Shown: positions 9,401 through 13,299 of the stretch, piece by piece | Layout: the number at the start of each line of letters is the position of its first letter | How positions within the stretch are numbered: the first letter of the stretch is position 1 | Assembly (NCBI GenBank): GCA_039184055.1 | Contig: JBCDBH010000126.1 | Location: 1 to 14,781, forward strand | DNA length: 14,781 nt | Direction of reading: 5' to 3' | Source of the DNA: JBCDBH01 sp039184055 | GTDB taxonomy: Bacteria > Acidobacteriota > Thermoanaerobaculia > Multivoradales > J023 | Notes under the pieces: generated by a model | Database searches by the model: none | The model's input: the letters and a program-made list of their open reading frames with translations, nothing else | Told to the model about the DNA's origin: nothing | Position numbers and translations under genes: made by a program

Positions 9401-10412
9401 CGCCAAGGACATCCTGATCTCGGCCGGTGAAGGTGCCGCCTTCGGCTTTTTGTTCGGCGCCGCCGGTGCCGCGCTCGGACGACTCGCCAGTCGGGCCGGC
9501 CGCTCGGCCACCCGGGCCATCGGCGAAGGCGCCGAAGCGGCCGAAAGCGGGGCCGCCAAGGGCTTGCGTTCGGTCTGCTCGAGCTTTCTCGGCGGTACCG
9601 AGGTGCTCGGCGTCGACGGCGACGGCATCGCGATCGACCAGCTGGCGGTCGGTGACACGGTCATCGGCTGGAGTCACGACACCGATCGTTCGGGAGCGCA
9701 TCCCGTGCTCGCCACCCTCGACGGCGAAACCACCGACGTCACGCGCATCACCACCGCTTCAGGCGCGGTGATCGAGGCGACACCGAGTCATCTGATGCGA
9801 GTCCACACCATGGGCTGGATGCGTGCCGACCAGCTCCATACCGGTCTCGCGCTCACCGATCCGGACGGTCGACCGATCGCCCTCGCCGACGTCGCGACCA
9901 CGACCTTGGAGCAACCGGTCGCGGTCCACAACCTGAGTGTCGACCACGCCACCAGCTACTACGTGTCGGCCGACCGGGCCCTGGCCAAGAACGTCAAAGG
10001 CTCGTGCCTGGTCGCCAAAGGCAAGAGACGCCCAGGGTGGCGCTCGAGCGTCAAGGACCAGGTATTCAAACGCCAGACGGCCAAGTCCGGTGCCAACAAA
10101 GGTAAGATCCGCAGCGCGGCGAGCGGCAAGTACTACAGCCGGAGCGCCAAGGTGATGATCGGCAAGAAGAAGCCGCGCTACCGCACGCTTTGGGACCTCG
10201 ACCACGAGATCCCGTACAAATACCTCTTGTGGGCGGCCGAAAACACCAAGGTCAAGGTGACCTGGAAGAACATGATCGACGTCAGCAACTACGCGCCGAA
10301 CCTGCGCTACATGACGATGAGTGAGAACGTCTCACACGCCTTCGAGCCCACCCAGGCGGCCGGTCGAGCCGGTGCGATCAAGGTCTTCAAGGCACTAAAA
10401 CTGTGGAAGTAG
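3465..10412 (+). CDS. Secreted SpvB/FG-GAP/RHS polymorphic toxin with Hint domain and nuclease-like tip
   Basis: This is a 2315-aa multidomain toxin. The ATG at 3465 was chosen for AGGAG at 3453-3457; the in-frame TTG at 3441 lacks one. An Arg-rich signal peptide has its hydrophobic core at about 20-37 and a likely cut after SHA (residue 42). Residues about 55-350 resemble the SpvB N-terminal domain (GTFSVDGNGAATYQIAL, then the GMGWAL motif). Seven FG-GAP/VCBS calcium loops span 374-697. About 720-960 resembles the TcdB/TcaC middle region, including GIGWLGF near 797. YD repeats run from about 967 to 1660. A hydrophobic insert (1713-1773) precedes the RHS core (1788-1888: YDFDRRYY, GRFVTPDP, MVDPTG). 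Then follow a Gly/Ala-rich hydrophobic stretch (1889-2033), a Hint domain (2038-2176) and the tip (2177-2315). The order is that of Tc-toxin B and C subunits in one chain, but with a Sec leader and no A subunit in the window. The SUFU gene 7 bp downstream supports an effector/immunity pair. Confidence 0.93.
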   Translation: MRRATHHPSHTRRRFARTVGVVPIILFVGALVSLLLARPSHAATPPGLVPADTAIGTLEGTFSVDGNGAATYQIALEVPPGTNGVAPKLGLTYSSHRDNGMLGMGWALNGVSNISRCNATDAVNGFTAAVSFSDLDRFCLDGQPLLAVDGDYGRDGTEYRTRRDNWTRIVSHGTCGVGPCWFSAQNKDGATLSFGETTGATGSRVLATGRSDGAVRVWSLDRYTDLNGNYTEISYDNDTTFGTYKPSAIAYTGNERTGLQPQRSVRFVYQRRSDRISGYVGGSGYQTLDRLTRIETRVGEQLVKSYSLDYDYGANTGRSRLRSIRDCTTETPTDATCLPPTRFDMSDPARGFSNGPGRGTGVAVSQTIGILPMDANGDARTDVVQAWSDSGTLHLETFLSNGTSLGSGSDQNIGVEVGGFGVIGMDVDGNGLGDVVMPVERSGTLDLRAILSDGDGSFGSDVNTRTGEPVDHLAFVPADVDADGRQDLVQVYASSGTVAFRVYPATGGGSFGGAQPSGSAQSTENHGFLPIDFNGDGRIDIVQPRSDSSDNLVFVLYRSNGRAFDGGTVVQTGRAPSELTVTAGDVNGDGKTDLVLLDLSSTDAEATPFFSTGTTFRNGSSTTLGKTDGNVAILSAQLDSDARSDLMQVIESGSRLQLLPFYGTGDRFTAGTPFESSLPVETIGLQMLDLDGDNRQDLLDPRAVSGAVELSLVLSNSGQPDLLTRATNGLDGEVRVTHRPMSDSAVYERGRSAVYPIREVTSPMPVVSSYVNTDGRGSEYRFDYFYRQGRAGAGGIGWLGFATIRLTQPTDGRFSEVTYEQTWPANGLVIKNAFYNHNQVILGSTEMGFDDVAPSALQALGIHQFVPVSERYASFDERSGGARLYTLETQYAYDDHGSVALIAYLGQPGRNDDDRFTCMRYAHDPTSWQLGYLSEQKVTRTRAACDTFLATQSPTWNPATDVRWERWAYDARKNLTDKSIWDDSHDSWLSTGATVDDYGNMLSRIDPAGNATTFTYDDTYHTFVRTMSSPPTASGLVLVDTYTHEPYFGSEIEHTDPNDNIWRWQIDTLGREVTTQSPAPSGTTVTVALTEWGQDSNGYYTRQRSRPSWTSADDPANWHWQKSYLDGMFREYRTETRGETDATDVVNSVRFNANGEIEGESIPYFASQQPSWVETRYDVYNRPVTTTQPDGTIQKLDYQLGTLKVYQTDAWDTPDARTDIRQYNAFGREIGRTMSNGEVYYYRYSLTGELVEIRTLPTRRTVLFAYDSVGRLRSHTTTDSGTTHYHFDDRGRMTGEIDADGNELTYTYDNLGRILTAVGNAASGSDLTYTYTYDGDTLNGKGELTKVVMSDSLVGDVTFHLGYDAAGQTETVRLEAAGATYSYGMTYNPLGQLEEQIYPNGAVLRVAYGKDSQADTFDLALDGRTFETYVRYADYDPYGVPTTQTFKNGVETVHTYYPPDVETGKLERITSRSTTTDTTLYDARISWNRLSFVTEVEDLLRPSYTEAYGYDPAKMGFLTDATGVFGEESYGYDQVGNRTEHNGVAYTYPEPNDLFTAFGPGTSASWNDNGTLRTFDDGSGALTFGYDAWGRIADATRQGTDGAGHALYDFTGNRLLHQPIGTTTRYWAVASDYHVAEYEDGRRVATTYIDGLFGRAVAITNELADDSVALAHHNHEMAARLYAYAPLRSLGHQVAALLSTPALHHWITRGGPQLVVALLLLFVGWWAVGRRRPTHRVPWRVGSLRRHPVFARMVPVVLAVFFLYSVPAAAELQPGANGAGNPTPGIAYFVQDMVGSTVSVTDATGSETANLEYLPYGAVDIGNSQGTDNFRPKFSGKEIDYDTGLYDFDRRYYQADVGRFVTPDPMYQYINPYVLGSDNPVSMVDPTGEFAFLIAAIVVGAVIGAYMGAAAVNHDYNPAHWDWKSGKTYAGLLGGAVIGGIGGAIVEVAATAGVAAGIAGAVLVGAGENAAYTAMGGGSAKDILISAGEGAAFGFLFGAAGAALGRLASRAGRSATRAIGEGAEAAESGAAKGLRSVCSSFLGGTEVLGVDGDGIAIDQLAVGDTVIGWSHDTDRSGAHPVLATLDGETTDVTRITTASGAVIEATPSHLMRVHTMGWMRADQLHTGLALTDPDGRPIALADVATTTLEQPVAVHNLSVDHATSYYVSADRALAKNVKGSCLVAKGKRRPGWRSSVKDQVFKRQTAKSGANKGKIRSAASGKYYSRSAKVMIGKKKPRYRTLWDLDHEIPYKYLLWAAENTKVKVTWKNMIDVSNYAPNLRYMTMSENVSHAFEPTQAAGRAGAIKVFKALKLWK
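4581..5555 (+). repeat. Seven FG-GAP/VCBS calcium-loop repeats within the RHS gene
   Basis: Loops of the DxDxDGxxD type begin at residues 374, 426, 479, 532, 585, 637 and 689, a steady 52-53 residue period. Examples are DANGDARTD, DVDGNGLGD, DFNGDGRID and DLDGDNRQD. The sixth (QLDSDARSD) has lost its first Asp. Seven blades fit an integrin-like beta propeller, as found after SpvB domains in Tc-toxin B subunits. The DNA copies have diverged, so this is an old protein repeat. Confidence 0.85.
8601..8774 (+). other. Two-segment hydrophobic insert just before the RHS core
   Basis: Residues 1714-1730 (LVVALLLLFVGWW and on) and 1753-1768 (MVPVVLAVFFLYSV and on) are membrane-grade hydrophobic stretches joined by about 22 Arg-rich residues. 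The second ends in PAAA before Glu1771, like a signal-peptidase site. The insert splits the usual path from the last YD repeats (YIDGLFGRAVAI) to the core entry (YFVQDMVGSTVSVTD). No ribosome binding site precedes the ATG at 8721, so separate initiation there is not supported. Confidence 0.7.
8826..9128 (+). other. RHS repeat-associated core domain
   Basis: Residues 1788-1888 hold the family signature in order: YFVQDMVGSTVSVTD, LYDFDRRYYQADVGRF, VTPDP, NPYVLGSDNPVSMVDPTG. In characterised Tc and RHS proteins this core closes the beta-barrel cocoon and cleaves off the variable C-terminal part shortly after the DPxG motif. Its presence implies the same here, although cleavage itself is not shown. 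Confidence 0.88.
9129..9563 (+). other. Gly/Ala-rich hydrophobic linker
   Basis: Residues 1889-2033 include FLIAAIVVGAVIGAYMGAAA, GGAVIGGIGGAIV and AAFGFLFGAAGAALG, strongly hydrophobic glycine-zipper-like runs. Such stretches often stand between RHS cores and toxin tips and may help membrane insertion or passage. That role is inference. Confidence 0.65.
9576..9992 (+). other. Hint self-processing domain
   Basis: Residues 2038-2176 (139 aa, a usual Hint length) start with CSSFLGGTEVL, carry IDQLAVGDTVIGW, the block-B TPSH (His2109), GWMRADQL, and close with AVHNLSVDHATSYYV then ALAKN (Asn2176). The first Cys, TPxH His and terminal Asn needed for intein-like N-S shift and Asn cyclisation are all present. 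The common penultimate His (VHN) is Lys here, which could slow the final cleavage. Confidence 0.85.
9993..10409 (+). other. C-terminal toxin tip, probable HNH/EndoVII-like nuclease
   Basis: The last 139 residues are very rich in Lys and Arg and carry WDLDHEIP (2243-2250), then APNLRYMTMSENVSH (2277-2291). DH followed by NLRxM and a further Asn nine residues on matches an HNH-type treble clef with an H-N-N triad (His2247, Asn2279, Asn2288) and no zinc cysteines. The basic front half could hold nucleic acid. SUFU immunity proteins are known partners of nuclease toxins, which agrees. The exact subfamily is not settled. Confidence 0.6.
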
Positions 10413-10419
10413 CAAGATC

Positions 10420-11007
10420 GTGGACATAGTCCGGCAGGTCGGCAGTCATCTCGCCAGCGTTCTCGGGTCTCCCGTGCGGCTCACCCTTGCACGGGCCCCC
10501 GAGAGCGACCGAGCGCCGTTCCACGTCGCCACCTTCGCCAACGTCCCCGCGACCGGTGCCACCACCCTGGTCACCCTCGGCCTGTGCGATCCACCACTGG
10601 CGGCCCCGGACGGCGAGCCGGTGCGTCAGGAGCTGCTCCTCTGCGCCTGGAACGAGCACGACGCCGAAGCGCTGCTCCAGCTCCTCTTTTCCATCGGCGA
10701 CACCGTGCGTCAAAACGGCGAAAGTGCCGACTTCGGCGACGTCATCGATCTGGCCACCAGCTTCGGCGACCCATCACCCTTCCCCACGCACGCCTTTCTT
10801 TATCCACCGGTGTACCACCCGGAGACCATCCACGACTGCCCCGTACAGCTCGATGGCCGTGATGCAACCGTCGAGCTGGTGTGGTTCATCCCCCTGACAC
10901 CGGGAGAAGCCGAGCACGTGCTCGCCGAAGGCCCCAAGGCGTTCGCGGATCTGATGGCGAGCACCGACCCCGACCTCCTCGACCTCGACCGCCGCGACAG
11001 CGCTTGA
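10420..11007 (+). CDS. SUFU-family immunity protein
   Basis: The 195-aa protein is cytoplasmic by sequence, with no leader. It shows the layout of bacterial SUFU (suppressor-of-fused) proteins: TTLVTLGLCDPPL (46-58), a RQELLLCAW strand, helices with ALLQLLFSIGD, FLYPPVYHPE, then VELVWFIPLTPGEAEHVLAEG and a closing LLDLDRRDSA. SUFU-family proteins were described as immunity factors that neutralise nucleic-acid-degrading polymorphic toxins. The gene starts with GTG 7 bp after the toxin stop. Its only Shine-Dalgarno candidate, GGAAG at 10405-10409, lies inside the toxin's last codons, so translational coupling to the toxin is likely. The C-rich composition matches the toxin gene. The family call is good; the pairing with this toxin is inferred from adjacency. 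Confidence 0.85.
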   Translation: MDIVRQVGSHLASVLGSPVRLTLARAPESDRAPFHVATFANVPATGATTLVTLGLCDPPLAAPDGEPVRQELLLCAWNEHDAEALLQLLFSIGDTVRQNGESADFGDVIDLATSFGDPSPFPTHAFLYPPVYHPETIHDCPVQLDGRDATVELVWFIPLTPGEAEHVLAEGPKAFADLMASTDPDLLDLDRRDSA

Positions 11008-11105
11008 CCGTATGTGTCGCGGGCACGGGTCACCGCTGCGCGCAGACGAACGCCAACCGCCAGCTTCATTCCACTACTTTTGTTTGATTTGAAAACGCTT
11101 AGAAA
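11008..11105. other. Intergenic region between the immunity gene and tRNA-Phe
   Basis: These 98 bp contain a GC-rich first half with the 10-bp palindrome CTGCGCGCAG (11036-11045) and an AT-richer second half (about 11068-11105) with short T and A runs. The palindrome has no room for a loop, so I see no convincing intrinsic terminator for either the cassette or the tRNA. Confidence 0.4.
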
Positions 11106-11181
11106 TGGTGCCCAGACGCGGATTTGAACCACGGACACCCTGATTTTCAGTCAGGTGCTCTACCAACTGAGCTATCTGGGC
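11106..11181 (-). tRNA. tRNA-Phe(GAA), CCA encoded
   Basis: The reverse complement folds as a full cloverleaf. The acceptor GCCCAGA pairs with TCTGGGC, the D arm is GCTC/GAGC, and the anticodon stem CCTGA/TCAGG has loop CTGAAAA, giving anticodon GAA. The T arm has loop TTCAAAT. The discriminator is A and the CCA tail is in the DNA (11106-11108). The 3' end faces the toxin cassette, the side where an element integrating at this tRNA would lie. Confidence 0.97.
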
Positions 11182-11184
11182 ACG

Positions 11185-11209
11185 CTGCCGTTCTCATGGA
11201 ACGCGGCAG
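11185..11209 (-). other. Hairpin in the tRNA-Phe leader region
   Basis: CTGCCGTTC (11185-11193) can pair with GAAC plus GGCAG (11199-11202, 11205-11209), with a TCATG loop and a two-base bulge. It lies immediately 5' of the mature tRNA and could be part of the precursor trimmed during processing. No function is claimed. Confidence 0.35.
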
Positions 11210-11216
11210 ACGGCGA

Positions 11217-11245
11217 TTTTTACCAAGCCTGGACGGGGAGGTCAA
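11217..11245 (-). promoter_or_regulatory. Sigma-70-type promoter of tRNA-Phe
   Basis: On the minus strand TTGACC (complement of 11240-11245) is followed after exactly 17 bases by TAAAAA (complement of 11217-11222). The -10 box lies 35 bases before the mature tRNA 5' end, leaving a short leader of roughly 28 bases. The -35 box matches consensus at 5 of 6 positions and the -10 at 4 of 6. Confidence 0.65.
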
Positions 11246-11295
11246 GGGTGTAACCGGGATGGGGTACGGTGTCTCTAGGCTGGTGGAGGTATTGC

Positions 11296-12375
11296 ATGAT
11301 GGTTCGAGTCGCTGTTGTGGTTGTCGCTGTGTCACTCGTTGCTGCATTTCCGCTCGTGGCCGAGGAAGCTCGGTGGGCGGAGGATGGGCCGTTTGAGGTG
11401 GAGGTTCTGCGTACGGAGGTGGCGCGCGACGGGTTGTCGGCTTTGCCACTCGAGGTGTACGTGCCGGAGGACGGTGGACCGTTTCCGGTGGTGGTGTTTT
11501 CGCACGGTGCTGGGGGTTCGGGGGATTGCTGTAAGCCATTGGTGGAGCGTTGGGCGAGTCATGGCTATGTGGTTGTGGCGCCGACCCATGATGATTCGGT
11601 GAAGCTGCGTATGAGCGAGTCGAGTGGGCGTGGACGGGCGCGGGAGGCTCGGCGGTTGTTGATCGATGCGGTGCGGATGGTTGCGGCTCCTGAGGGTCGG
11701 GAGCGTCGGGTGGCCGATGTGAAGACGCTTCTGGATGCTCTGCCGGTTTTGATGGAGCGGCACGAAGAGCTGCGCGGCAAGCTGGATGTGGAGTCGATCG
11801 GGATGTCGGGACACTCGGCGGGCGCGTTGACGGGTCAGCTGATTGCTGGCGTGAAGTCGTTTGTGGATGGCGAAGCGCTGGAGCTCGGCGATGCGCGGCC
11901 GGATGCCTTTGTGCTGCTGTCGCCACAGGGAATCAGTGAAGGCGTCGGGTTTACCGAGGACTCGTGGCGGGATCTCGGTGGCCCGACGCTTTTTGTAACG
12001 GGCTCGGAGGATGCCGGGATCGGCGGTCAAGATCCGGAGTGGCGCAAGCAGGGCTATGAGCGGGCACCCGCGGGTGACAAGTATTTGCTCTTCATCGAGG
12101 GCGCGGCGCATTCGTCGTTTACCGGCACGGCTTTGGAACGGCCCAACCGTCGCATGGGCAGTCGAATGGGCAGAAGAGGTGGCCAGGGCAACCCGATGGG
12201 CCGAGCGCTGCGCGCGGGCAGTGGCGATACGAAGAAGATCGTCGCGTGGACGGCGACGACCGCGTTGGCATTCTGGGATGCTTACTTGAAGGACGACACC
12301 GAGGCTCGGTCCTTTCTCGCCAGCGACGCGATGATGCAGGCGAGTGAGGGTGACGCGGTTCTGTCCGGGAAATAG
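11296..12375 (+). CDS. Secreted alpha/beta hydrolase (PAF-acetylhydrolase/dienelactone hydrolase-like)
   Basis: The 359-aa protein starts at tandem ATG codons with GGAGG at 11285-11289, 6 bases before the first. The upstream in-frame GTG at 11269 would spoil the signal peptide. Residues 1-22 are a signal peptide (VRVAVVVVAVSLVAAF core, likely cut near PLVA). The alpha/beta hydrolase fold is marked by the oxyanion-loop motif HGAGGSGD (70-77), the nucleophile elbow GHSAG (Ser174), a probable acid at Asp239 (VTGSEDAG) and His272 (EGAAHSSF). It probably hydrolyses an ester outside the cytoplasm; the substrate is unknown. Oddly, 284-310, just after the catalytic His, is an Arg/Gly/Met-rich insert (RRMGSRMGRRGGQG and on). 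The codons are rich in G and T compared with the cassette upstream. Confidence 0.88.
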   Translation: MMVRVAVVVVAVSLVAAFPLVAEEARWAEDGPFEVEVLRTEVARDGLSALPLEVYVPEDGGPFPVVVFSHGAGGSGDCCKPLVERWASHGYVVVAPTHDDSVKLRMSESSGRGRAREARRLLIDAVRMVAAPEGRERRVADVKTLLDALPVLMERHEELRGKLDVESIGMSGHSAGALTGQLIAGVKSFVDGEALELGDARPDAFVLLSPQGISEGVGFTEDSWRDLGGPTLFVTGSEDAGIGGQDPEWRKQGYERAPAGDKYLLFIEGAAHSSFTGTALERPNRRMGSRMGRRGGQGNPMGRALRAGSGDTKKIVAWTATTALAFWDAYLKDDTEARSFLASDAMMQASEGDAVLSGK

Positions 12376-12445
12376 GCACGGCGCGAAATCGATACAACGA
12401 ACAAATAACCCTTCCCCATCGCCGCTGAAACCGTAAAATGGGGCC

Positions 12446-13279
12446 ATGAGGTTTGCACAAGATCTTGTGCGTCACCCGTGGCCCCTTTTTCTCGTATTGC
12501 TGATGGTGTCGGGGCCCATTTCGGTGGCCGAGGCTTGGACGCCCGAAGGTCAGACGATGATCGGTCGGGAGGCGGCGCGGTTGGCGCCACCCGATCTCTA
12601 TCGGCAGCTGCGACGCAACCGTGAGTCGTATGACATCGGCTTGACGCAGCCGTTCTCGATGAACGCCTCCTCGCGCGTGAAGTATGCCGATGGTCGAGGT
12701 TCGCTGGACGAGACGATCCTGACCGCGGTGCGGACGGCGATCTTGGCGATCGAGCAGCATCGGCCGTTCAATGAGATCGCCTACCGCATGGGGGTGGTGG
12801 CGCACTTGGTGGCGGCGGCGAACAATCCACTGGCGACAGGCTCGGGAGACCCGAACGAGCGACGCTACGCGGCCGATTTCGCACGTTATTTCGACACCGC
12901 CGAGCCTCGTATGCGGCGGGTGTTCTACGGCTTTCGACCGATCCAGTCGTCGGGAGAGCTTGACGCCGTGGTGCGTGAGGCGATGGCGCGTAGCCGGTCG
13001 CTCTATGCGACGATCGGCTCGGAATACAGCCGAATCGGCTTCGCGAGCGGCGTGTCGCAATTCGACGATCGCTCGACGGCATATGGGATCGCGGCCCTGT
13101 CGCTCGGCCATGCGATAAGTGACATCGCAGAGGTGCTGCGCTATATTTGGCTGAGCGCTGGCGGGATCGATACGCGTAAACGTTTGCCATTGCGCGGTTT
13201 GCACGTCATCCACCTGCCCCGCGGCGCAACCTCCGACGAGGCCGGCACAACACGGACGATCCGTTTGCGCCAACCCTGA
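12446..13279 (+). CDS. Secreted protein resembling an eroded Zn-phospholipase C/S1-P1 nuclease
   Basis: The 277-aa protein has a signal peptide (WPLFLVLLMVSGPISV core) with a clear AEA cut before Trp31. Mature proteins of the Zn-dependent phospholipase C/S1-P1 nuclease fold begin with a Trp that binds zinc through its backbone. The next pieces also recall that fold: WTPEGQTMIGREAARLAP (31-48), MGVVAHLVAAANNPL (115-129) and LGHAISDIAEV (220-230). However, the usual His six residues in is Gln36, and the HxxxD...PLH block keeps His120 but has Ala at the Asp and final His sites. It may therefore be a non-catalytic relative or an unrelated helical protein. The start has no strong Shine-Dalgarno site, and a 6-bp inverted repeat (CCCCAT 12414-12419, ATGGGG 12438-12443) sits just before it. 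It precedes purH by 20 bp. Confidence 0.65.
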   Translation: MRFAQDLVRHPWPLFLVLLMVSGPISVAEAWTPEGQTMIGREAARLAPPDLYRQLRRNRESYDIGLTQPFSMNASSRVKYADGRGSLDETILTAVRTAILAIEQHRPFNEIAYRMGVVAHLVAAANNPLATGSGDPNERRYAADFARYFDTAEPRMRRVFYGFRPIQSSGELDAVVREAMARSRSLYATIGSEYSRIGFASGVSQFDDRSTAYGIAALSLGHAISDIAEVLRYIWLSAGGIDTRKRLPLRGLHVIHLPRGATSDEAGTTRTIRLRQP

Positions 13280-13299
13280 TATCTCCCCACGGGATCTTC

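Noticed and set aside
8721..10412. Separate start at the ATG of the internal signal-like segment, giving a stand-alone core-Hint-tip protein
   Set aside because: There is no Shine-Dalgarno sequence upstream and the frame is continuous with the preceding RHS repeats.
11036..11045. CTGCGCGCAG palindrome as terminator of the toxin cassette
   Set aside because: A perfect 10-bp palindrome leaves no loop, and no T-run follows directly.
11124..11396. Plus-strand open frame across tRNA-Phe into the hydrolase leader
   Set aside because: It overlaps a perfect tRNA gene and the hydrolase start region and has no ribosome binding site.
11332..12447. Minus-strand open frames opposite the hydrolase and PLC-like genes, also 12119-13273
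   Set aside because: The plus-strand proteins have signal peptides, catalytic motifs and start signals. The minus-strand products have none and are rich in Arg, His and Pro.
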